A DNA stretch of 24,293 nucleotides from an uncultured Acinetobacter sp. (lineage in GTDB: Bacteria > Cyanobacteriota > Vampirovibrionia > Gastranaerophilales > Gastranaerophilaceae): NCBI GenBank assembly GCA_946623365.1, contig CAMORE010000013.1:1-24293 (forward strand). Direction: 5' to 3'. The translations under genes and the position numbers were made by a program. Shown here one piece after another: positions 16,845 through 23,118 of the stretch. The notes under the pieces are model-generated. The model ran no database searches. It saw only the letters and a list, made by a program, of their open reading frames with translations, and was not told the DNA's origin. Position 1 is the stretch's first letter; the number at the start of each line of letters is the position of its first letter.

Positions 16845-18938
16845 TTAAACTTTTATCATTCCTACTGATTTAACTTTAACGTTAGGACTAATTTCATTAT
16901 ATGACATAATTGCAATTTGCGGATAAGTTCTTTCAATTAGTCGTCTGAAAAGAAGCCTTATCGGTGAAGCACACAGTATTACAGGTTGATTTCCCGTAGC
17001 CGTAATTGCTTTTTCAAGTTCTGCATTCATCCTATCAAGCATATTTCTTGTAAATTGCGGATCAAGCGATACGCTTTGACCATCAGGACTAGCACCTTTA
17101 GCAATAGTTTGTTCAACGTCAGGTGACAGCGTAATAACAAATAACTCTCCGGTATCGGCAAGATTTTGTTTGCATATATTTCTTGCAAGAGCAATTCTTA
17201 CATGTTCGGTTAGGAAATTTGGATTTTTGCTGACTTTTGCTTGTATACTGATGGTTTCCAGTATAGTTTTTAAATCTCTGACCGCAACACCTTCTTTTAG
17301 TAAGTTTTGCATTACAAGTTGAACATCTCCGATAGTAATATCTTTCATTATGTCATTTACATAATCTTCCGAAACTTCTTTTTTAAGGTTATCAATAAGC
17401 TGTTGAACATCAAATCTTGAAAGAATTTCAGAGGCACATTTTTTAATAACTTCAGTAATGTGAGTTGAAATTACAGCTGAAGCTGAAACAACTGTATATC
17501 CTGACATTTCTGCAAGGTCTTTGTCCTTTGCCTCTATCCATAGTGCAGGTAATCCGAATGCAGGTTCTATTGCGTGGATACCATTTATAGCCAAATTGCC
17601 GACAGGGTCGCCTGCTGACATCGCCAAATATCTTTCAGGATATACATCACCTGTTTCAAGAGGAACACCTTTTAATTTTATTTGATAAGAATTGGGAGAC
17701 AGTTGTAAATTATCTCTTACACGAATAGACGGAAGAATTATACCTAAGTCAAGTGCAGTCTGTCTTCTTATTTGAGCAATACGTTCAAGTAAATCTCCTC
17801 CCATTTCAACATTCAATAGTTGAACAAGTCTATAACCGACTTCAATTTCTATAGTATCTACATTAAGCAGCTCCATTACACTTTCTCTGGTTGCTTTTGC
17901 TCTTTTTTCTTTTTTGCCGAGCTTTTCTTGCTGTTCTTGTTCAATAGCTTCAGCTTGAGCAACCTGAACCTGCTCTTCTTTATCTTTTGTTTTCTTAAAT
18001 GCCATATAACCTGCAAGGGCAGCTATTGTTAGAAACGGAATTGTAGGCATCCCCGGAATAATACCTAAGAATCCCAGCAAACCGGATACAACCCCCAGTA
18101 CTCGCGGGTCGCTGAACATTTCATTTTTAATATCGACAGAAAGTGATTCGTCTTTACCCGAAGCTCTGGAAACAATTAAACCGGTTGCAGTGGATATCAG
18201 AAGTGCCGGAATCTGTGATACAAGACCGTCTCCGACCGTTAATATTGTATAAGTTCCAAGAGCCTGTGTAATATCCATATGGAGTTGGATTACACCGATA
18301 ATCAAACCACCTACAATATTAATAACCGTAATTACTATGCCGGCAGTTGCATCTCCTTTAACAAATTTTGAGGCACCATCCATGGTACCGTAAAAATCAG
18401 TTTCTCTTTCAAGTTTTTTTCGTCTTTCTTTTGCTTGTTCTTCGTTAATTAAGCCGGAATTCAAATCTGCATCAATACTTAATTGTTTACCTGGCATTTT
18501 ATCCAATGTAAAACGTGCGGATACTTCAGCAACACGAGTTGCACCGCCTGTAATAACCATAAAGTTGATTAAAACCAAGATACAGAAAATTACAGCACCT
18601 ACAACGTAGTTGCCTCCCACGACAAATTCTCCGAAAGCTGTAATAACGTTACCTGCCTGCCCGTTTAGAAGTATTAATCTGGTGGAGCTGACGTTCAATC
18701 CTAAACGGAACAATGTAGCAATAAGTAAAACGGTCGGAAATGATGAATAATCCAGTGGTTCCTGCGTATATAAACATACAAGCAATATAACTACGGCTAA
18801 AGAAATATTAACAGTTAACAGTAAATCCAAAAATGGCGCAGGGATAGGAATTACCATCATTACGACAATAATGACAAGACCTATTGCAAGGACAATGTCG
18901 TTATTTTTCAATATTTTAGATAATTTGCCTAATTCCAT
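16845..18938 (-). CDS. flhA: Flagellar type III export apparatus protein FlhA
   Basis: FlhA forms the nonameric export gate ring at the base of the flagellum. The 697-residue protein has the usual length and layout: about eight transmembrane helices in the first 310 residues, then a linker rich in Lys/Glu/Gln (about 313-350), then the soluble cytoplasmic domain. The FHIPEP family signature runs from about 134 to 161, including VSARFTLDKMPGKQLSIDAD (139-158). LRLG-type sequence LFRLGLNVSSTRLIL lies near 76-90. I judge it flagellar, not a virulence homologue, because of the PilZ neighbour and FlhA-like length. GGTGGAG precedes the ATG closely. It heads a three-gene operon. Other flagellar genes are not in this window. 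Confidence 0.95.
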   Translation of the reverse strand: MELGKLSKILKNNDIVLAIGLVIIVVMMVIPIPAPFLDLLLTVNISLAVVILLVCLYTQEPLDYSSFPTVLLIATLFRLGLNVSSTRLILLNGQAGNVITAFGEFVVGGNYVVGAVIFCILVLINFMVITGGATRVAEVSARFTLDKMPGKQLSIDADLNSGLINEEQAKERRKKLERETDFYGTMDGASKFVKGDATAGIVITVINIVGGLIIGVIQLHMDITQALGTYTILTVGDGLVSQIPALLISTATGLIVSRASGKDESLSVDIKNEMFSDPRVLGVVSGLLGFLGIIPGMPTIPFLTIAALAGYMAFKKTKDKEEQVQVAQAEAIEQEQQEKLGKKEKRAKATRESVMELLNVDTIEIEVGYRLVQLLNVEMGGDLLERIAQIRRQTALDLGIILPSIRVRDNLQLSPNSYQIKLKGVPLETGDVYPERYLAMSAGDPVGNLAINGIHAIEPAFGLPALWIEAKDKDLAEMSGYTVVSASAVISTHITEVIKKCASEILSRFDVQQLIDNLKKEVSEDYVNDIMKDITIGDVQLVMQNLLKEGVAVRDLKTILETISIQAKVSKNPNFLTEHVRIALARNICKQNLADTGELFVITLSPDVEQTIAKGASPDGQSVSLDPQFTRNMLDRMNAELEKAITATGNQPVILCASPIRLLFRRLIERTYPQIAIMSYNEISPNVKVKSVGMIKV

Positions 18939-19087
18939 CTCTCCACCAATTATATATATAATAACATTATATTACCTGCTGTGACAAGTTTTTTACATTT
19001 GTATATGCAGTATTAAAAAATAATTAAAAAAATAAAGAATCAGTAAATTTTGTATTAAGATAAAAGTAATAAAGAAGGATTATTTAT

Positions 19088-20122
19088 ATGAAGTACAAAG
19101 ATTATTATGAAATATTGGGAGTTTCCAGAGATGCAGATACAAGTGCAATTAAGTCAGCGTACAGGAAACTTGCAAGAAAATATCATCCGGATGTAAATAA
19201 AACAAAAGAAGCGGAAGAAAAGTTTAAAGATATAAATGAAGCTTATGAAGTTCTGTCTGATAAAAATAAACGCCAGAGATATGACAGTCTGGGTTCTAAT
19301 TGGCAAGGCGGAGCGGATTGGACACCGCCTCCCGGTTTTGAAAACTTTAGCTTTAACTTTAATCAAGGCGGTGCGCAAAGTTTTGACTTTGGTGGAGGAG
19401 GTTTTTCAGACTTCTTCAGTTCACTTTTTGGAGACATGATGGGTGGAATGGCATCAGGACGTCAAAGTCAAAATTTTGGCGGTTTTGATTTCGGAAATGG
19501 TTCAGCTCAACGTACTACATCAAGGAGAAGGACTGCTCAAAGTGAGCCTGCAGAAAATTTAGACATAACTAAAACATTAAATGTTACCGCACAGGAATTG
19601 TTTGACGGTAAGCCGATAAATGTCACTTTTACAGAAATTGAAAAATGTAATGAGTGTCATGGCAGCGGATATTGCTCTCATTGCGGCGGAACAGGTATTG
19701 TATCAACTCCTAAGAATGTAAAGGTAAAACTGCCAAAGGGTATTGAAGAAGGTAAAAAAATTCGTCTTAGAGGCGAAGGAAAAACCGATTCATACGGCAG
19801 AAAAGGTGATTTATATTTTGTAATACACTTTAAAGATAATGAATATCAATTTGACGGCGATAATATAACCAAAGACGTTGAAATCACACCTCCGGAGGCA
19901 GTGCTCGGGTGTTCTAAAGATATTCAAACTTTGCATGGAAAAATTAATATAAAAATTCCTGCAGGAGTTTCAAGCGGTCAATCTCTAAGGCTGAAAAAAC
20001 TAGGAATTCCTACATCAGACGGATATGGCGATTTGAATGCAAGAATCAAGATAGTAGTCCCTAAAAATCAATCAAAAGAAATAATTGATTTATACAAGAA
20101 AATAGCCCAATTACAAAATTAA
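19088..20122 (+). CDS. DnaJ/CbpA-like J-domain protein with a reduced zinc site
   Basis: A class intermediate between DnaJ and CbpA that should stimulate DnaK and bind unfolded clients. The 344-residue protein has a J domain (1-68) with the HPD tripeptide at 33-35, a Gly/Phe-rich linker (about 70-140), and two C-terminal client-binding domains (about 155-340). CTD1 carries CNECHGSGYCSHCGGTG (187-203): two CxxCxGxG units separated by a single residue. Canonical DnaJ has four units spread over about 60-70 residues and CbpA has none, so only one zinc site can form here. AAGGA lies 8 nt before the ATG. No dnaK, grpE or heat-shock CIRCE element is nearby. It is divergent from flhA and convergent with bioA (17 bp). 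Confidence 0.9.
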   Translation: MKYKDYYEILGVSRDADTSAIKSAYRKLARKYHPDVNKTKEAEEKFKDINEAYEVLSDKNKRQRYDSLGSNWQGGADWTPPPGFENFSFNFNQGGAQSFDFGGGGFSDFFSSLFGDMMGGMASGRQSQNFGGFDFGNGSAQRTTSRRRTAQSEPAENLDITKTLNVTAQELFDGKPINVTFTEIEKCNECHGSGYCSHCGGTGIVSTPKNVKVKLPKGIEEGKKIRLRGEGKTDSYGRKGDLYFVIHFKDNEYQFDGDNITKDVEITPPEAVLGCSKDIQTLHGKINIKIPAGVSSGQSLRLKKLGIPTSDGYGDLNARIKIVVPKNQSKEIIDLYKKIAQLQN

Positions 20123-20139
20123 TAACTTGGTTTTACCTT

Positions 20140-21486
20140 TTATTTATTTTTCAGTATAGATTTGGTACATTCCAGTGCAATATCTGTTACGAAATCCATG
20201 TCATTTTTTTCAATAATCAATGGAGGATTAAAGTATATAACATCTCCCAGAGGTCTTAATATTACACCTTTTTCCAGAGCTTTTTTGTATATTTGATACC
20301 CTGTTCTTTTTGTATAGTCCAGAGGTTCTTTAGTATCTTTGTTTTTGACAAGTTCTATTGCATTAATTAAGCCTATGGAGCGTACTTCCCCGACATTCTC
20401 GAGCGGTAAGAATTTTTCTTTTATTATTTTGTTAAAATACTTGGCTTTTTCTACCGCTTTCGGAATAATATTTTCTTCTTCTAAAATGTTTAAAACTTCT
20501 ATAGCAGCTGAACAAGCAAGCGGATTCCCCGCATAAGTATGTGAATGCATGAAAGCTTTACCTTTTAGATAATCATCATAAAATGCATCATATATTTTTT
20601 GAGTAGTTACACAAACGGACATTGGCATGTATCCGCCCGTTAAACCTTTTGACAGGCACATTATATCAGGACTGACTTCTGCGTGGTCAAAGGCAAACAT
20701 TTTTCCTGTTCTTCCGTAACCTGTTGCAATTTCATCAGCTATTAAGTGGACATTGTACTTATCACATAATTCTCTTAATTTTTTTAGATACAACGGCGGA
20801 TATATTTTCATTCCTGCAGAACCTTGCAGTAATGGTTCAACGATAACAGCTGCGGTTTCATCTGCATATTTTTTGAAGACTTCTTCCGCTTTAATAAAAC
20901 ATTCACAATTACAGCAATCTCTGCATTTTCCCCATTGACATCTATAGCAATCAATTCCTTCGATTCTTATAACATCAAGGAGTAAAGGTTTATATAGTTC
21001 TGAATACAAATCAACTCCGCCTACTGCAAGCGCTCCGAGAGTTTCACCATGGTATGCATCAGCAAGCGCCATAAATCGTTTCTTTTGCGGATTTCCTGTT
21101 TGGTAATGATATTGAAAACTCATTTTTAAAGCCATTTCAATCGCAGCAGAACCGTTATCGGCAAAATTGAATTTGCATAAACCCTTTGGTAAAACATTAG
21201 TAAGTCTTTGACATAATGTAATAGCGGTTTTGTGAGTAAAATTAGCAAAAATAACATGTTCTAAGGTATCCAATTGTTTTTTCATTGCTTTATTTATCCT
21301 CGGGTGACAATGTCCCAAAAGATTACACCACCATGAACTTATAACGTCCTTATAACATTTACCGTTTATGTCATATAGATTTATTCCTTCTCCCTTTTCT
21401 ATAACAATAGGAGGAAGTGTTTCATAGTCTTTCATTTGTGAGCATGGGTGCCAAATATATTTTAAATCCTCTTCCTGCCAATTCAT
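20140..21486 (-). CDS. bioA: Adenosylmethionine-8-amino-7-oxononanoate aminotransferase
   Basis: BioA transfers the amino group of S-adenosylmethionine to KAPA, giving DAPA in biotin synthesis. The 448-residue class III aminotransferase starts with the BioA-specific IWHPCSQMKDY (11-21). It has SWWCNLLGHCHPRIN (51-65), AYHGETLGALAVG (144-156), DEIATGYGRTG (251-261) and the PLP lysine Lys280 in LSKGLTGGYMPMS. Residues 180-196 are an extreme cysteine cluster, CYRCQWGKCRDCCNCEC, with seven Cys in 17 residues. Many BioA proteins outside the E. coli group have a CYRC-type insertion here, but with fewer Cys, as far as I recall. A strong GGAGGG lies upstream of the ATG. It is about 8 kb from bioC-bioG, so the biotin genes are scattered. 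Confidence 0.95.
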   Translation of the reverse strand: MNWQEEDLKYIWHPCSQMKDYETLPPIVIEKGEGINLYDINGKCYKDVISSWWCNLLGHCHPRINKAMKKQLDTLEHVIFANFTHKTAITLCQRLTNVLPKGLCKFNFADNGSAAIEMALKMSFQYHYQTGNPQKKRFMALADAYHGETLGALAVGGVDLYSELYKPLLLDVIRIEGIDCYRCQWGKCRDCCNCECFIKAEEVFKKYADETAAVIVEPLLQGSAGMKIYPPLYLKKLRELCDKYNVHLIADEIATGYGRTGKMFAFDHAEVSPDIMCLSKGLTGGYMPMSVCVTTQKIYDAFYDDYLKGKAFMHSHTYAGNPLACSAAIEVLNILEEENIIPKAVEKAKYFNKIIKEKFLPLENVGEVRSIGLINAIELVKNKDTKEPLDYTKRTGYQIYKKALEKGVILRPLGDVIYFNPPLIIEKNDMDFVTDIALECTKSILKNK

Positions 21487-21508
21487 TCTTTTCCCTCCGT
21501 TTTACATG

Positions 21509-21537
21509 ATTGTATTCCCCTAAATATTTATACGCAA
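21509..21537 (-). promoter_or_regulatory. Predicted bioA promoter
   Basis: On the minus strand TTGCGT (21537-21532), 17 bp, then TACAAT (21514-21509). Transcription would begin near 21502, leaving a short leader that holds the GGAGGG ribosome-binding site. The -35 hexamer overlaps that of the divergent promoter for the 85-aa protein, so the two promoters probably compete. Confidence 0.45.
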
Positions 21538-21559
21538 TTAAAAAAAATAATGATACAAT
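21531..21559 (+). promoter_or_regulatory. Predicted promoter of a leaderless transcript for the 85-aa membrane protein
   Basis: TACAAT (21554-21559) preceded by TGA (21551-21553) forms an extended -10; a weak -35 (TACGCA, 21531-21536) lies 17 bp upstream. Exactly 6 nt separate the hexamer from the ATG at 21566, putting +1 on the start codon. No Shine-Dalgarno is present. Confidence 0.45.
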
Positions 21560-21565
21560 TGTTAT

Positions 21566-21823
21566 ATGTTAGAAACAAAAATTATAATCAGTTATATTGT
21601 AATATGTATTACTTACTCTTTGTGCAGACTTCATTATCTGTTAACGTTTAAAAGCGATGAAGAATTTAATTCCATGCTCGAACAATTAACGGATTTGTCC
21701 GGTGATGAAAATCTAATAAAGTTTTTGGTAATAACACAAATTCTGTTTGCTCCGATTACAGCTCCTTTTAGTATGCTAAAACAAATATATAGATTAATAA
21801 AAAAAACTGTTACAAAAAACTAG
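21566..21823 (+). CDS. Small two-helix membrane protein, unknown
   Basis: Not recognised. The 85-residue product has a hydrophobic helix near 5-27, an acidic middle section (SDEEFNSMLEQLTDLSGDE, about 30-48), a second hydrophobic helix (about 51-70) and a basic tail (KQIYRLIKKTVTKN). The basic tail suggests a cytoplasmic C-terminus. The gene is divergent from bioA and is followed 74 bp later by the glutaredoxin gene. Coding potential is supported by the ordered hydrophobic/acidic/hydrophobic/basic design and by a promoter placed exactly for leaderless expression, but it has no known relatives that I can name. Confidence 0.65.
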   Translation: MLETKIIISYIVICITYSLCRLHYLLTFKSDEEFNSMLEQLTDLSGDENLIKFLVITQILFAPITAPFSMLKQIYRLIKKTVTKN

Positions 21824-21836
21824 TTTGGTTTGTAAC
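21809..21836. repeat. Inverted repeat over the end of the 85-aa gene
   Basis: GTTACAAA (21809-21816) pairs perfectly with TTTGTAAC (21829-21836). The 12-base interior contains most of the palindrome AAACTAGTTT. No T-run follows, so it is not a normal intrinsic terminator. It might be an operator for the downstream glutaredoxin gene or a weak 3' hairpin. Confidence 0.35.
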
Positions 21837-21897
21837 CTATAGGTGAATGTGTAAAAAAACAGTTTAGTGTATCTTAATTGAAGAAAAGGAGGTCAAA

Positions 21898-22128
21898 ATG
21901 TTTGATTTGTATATTTTGGAAACATGCCCGTATTGTAAAAAGGTCATGAAATTTATGGATGAAAACGGAATAAAGTATAATAAAATAGATATTGCCGATA
22001 AATCGGCTGAAGATGCTCTGATACAGTCTGGCGGGAAAAGGCAAGTGCCGTTTTTTGTAGACAGGGACCGTAATATTCAAATGTATGAATCTTCTGATAT
22101 TATAGAATATTTAAAAACAGTCATATAA
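21898..22128 (+). CDS. Glutaredoxin
   Basis: A small thiol-disulfide oxidoreductase of 76 residues with the thioredoxin fold, acting in the cytoplasm with glutathione or another small thiol. The dithiol active site CPYC is at 10-13, the cis-proline follows in KRQVPFF, and the C-terminal MYESSDIIEYL matches the region that binds the thiol cofactor. The usual TVP and GG motifs are altered, so a NrdH-like or other redoxin role is possible. An almost perfect AAAGGAGGT (21885-21893) lies 4 nt before the ATG, the strongest ribosome-binding site in the window. It appears monocistronic. Confidence 0.9.
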   Translation: MFDLYILETCPYCKKVMKFMDENGIKYNKIDIADKSAEDALIQSGGKRQVPFFVDRDRNIQMYESSDIIEYLKTVI

Positions 22129-22168
22129 GAACCCGAATGAACAATTTTATAAATCTTTCGTTACTAAA

Positions 22169-22186
22169 TTGTAAGCAAAGTTACAA
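22169..22186. repeat. Small inverted repeat upstream of a strong promoter
   Basis: TTGTAA (22169-22174), 6 nt, TTACAA (22181-22186) ends one base before the -35 hexamer of the next promoter. It is placed like an activator or repressor site. Its half-sites are related to those of the inverted repeat at 21809-21836, but in AT-rich DNA this may be chance. Confidence 0.3.
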
Positions 22187-22187
22187 A

Positions 22188-22216
22188 TTGACAAAATAGA
22201 GCAGGATTTATAGAAT
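22188..22216 (+). promoter_or_regulatory. Strong predicted sigma-70-type promoter
   Basis: A perfect TTGACA (22188-22193), 17-bp spacer and TAGAAT (22211-22216, 5 of 6). Transcription would start near 22223, about 16 nt before the ATG at 22239 and including its ribosome-binding site. This is the best -35/-10 pair in the window and suggests high expression of the secreted protein. Confidence 0.7.
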
Positions 22217-22238
22217 GTTATAGGTGAGAGGTGATATT

Positions 22239-22994
22239 ATGAACAATAAGAAGTTATACGCAGTAATTTTACTGTCAGCAACAATGTTTTTAAATACAAA
22301 TGTATATGCAGGAACAAATTACAGTTATTCGCAGGAGCGAGTTCAAGCTCCGAGTCAGAACTACAATTATCAACAACCCGTTACATATAATAATCAACCG
22401 TTAAGGGGTAGTGTTGTAACAGTTCCGGCAGGCAGCGGTTTTAGTGCAACTCTGACATCAGAATTATCTTCTGCAACTGCAACGGTTGGACAACCTGTCT
22501 ATATGGCATTGGGTAAAGATTTTTATTATGGAGATAAATTGGTGGCTCCTGCGGGAAGTTCAATATCAGGAACTGTTATTGAGGCATCTTCCGCTAAGCA
22601 TGGCAGTATAAACGGAAAACTTGCCGTAAGATTTACTCAAATAACAACTCCGTTCGGAACGCAAATTCCGATATCTGCAGTTATTAAAACTGATGATAAT
22701 TCCGGAGTCCTTTTAGGCGGCACAAAAACAGATGTTGCAAAAGAATACACTAAAGACTTAGTTGTAGGTTCAACAGCGGGCGCACTATCAGGTCTTGTAT
22801 TCGGTGCTCTTGCCGGCGGAGATAAGTTGGGAAGAGGTGTTGCATTAGGTACTGCTGTCGGAGCAGGAGGGGGACTCGTAAAGTCTGCTATTGATAAAGG
22901 TAATGATGTTGATATACCAATGAATTCAAATGTTGAATTATACCTGACCCAACCTATAACTGTTTCTGCTTCAAACTATGCGTTTGAAAATTAA
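22239..22994 (+). CDS. Secreted glycine-zipper protein with VPAG-type domain, unknown role
   Basis: The 251-residue protein has a signal peptide (1-24) with probable cleavage after VYA. A Tyr/Gln/Asn-rich segment follows, then a beta-type domain from about 50 (VVTVPAGSGFSATLTSEL) with a repeated 'VPAG/APAG...sisG' pattern loosely similar to VirB10/TrbI beta domains. A glycine-rich zipper (about 173-220) may insert in or lie on a membrane, and a final strand includes MNSNVELYLTQPITV. The ATG at 22239 is chosen because AGAGGTGAT lies just upstream and the signal peptide begins there; an in-frame GTG at 22224 would add five residues and overlap the ribosome-binding site. It likely acts in the periplasm or outer membrane. 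The VirB10 likeness does not imply a type IV system; none is nearby. Confidence 0.8.
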   Translation: MNNKKLYAVILLSATMFLNTNVYAGTNYSYSQERVQAPSQNYNYQQPVTYNNQPLRGSVVTVPAGSGFSATLTSELSSATATVGQPVYMALGKDFYYGDKLVAPAGSSISGTVIEASSAKHGSINGKLAVRFTQITTPFGTQIPISAVIKTDDNSGVLLGGTKTDVAKEYTKDLVVGSTAGALSGLVFGALAGGDKLGRGVALGTAVGAGGGLVKSAIDKGNDVDIPMNSNVELYLTQPITVSASNYAFEN

Positions 22995-23002
22995 GCTTAA
23001 AT

Positions 23003-23032
23003 TTGAAGAAAAGACACTTGTTAGAGTATAAT
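23003..23032 (+). promoter_or_regulatory. Candidate promoter for the TonB/TolA-like gene
   Basis: TTGAAG (23003-23008), 18 bp, TATAAT (23027-23032). A second consensus TATAAT lies at 23072-23077 without a clear -35. Either would serve the GTG at 23119. No terminator is visible after the preceding gene, so read-through is also possible. Confidence 0.45.
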
Positions 23033-23118
23033 ATTTATAAAAATTAGTAAACAAGATAATTTATTTTGTTGTATAATGAGGTTATCTTAATAGGGGTAGA
23101 GATAAGAGAGATAGAATT

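Noticed and set aside
21809..21836. Inverted repeat after the 85-aa gene as an intrinsic terminator
   Set aside because: The stem is AT-rich, the loop is long and no T-run follows on either strand.
22239..22994. VirB10/TrbI-like protein as a sign of a type IV secretion system
   Set aside because: The likeness is limited to VPAG-type beta patterns and a glycine-rich segment; no other secretion genes are present.
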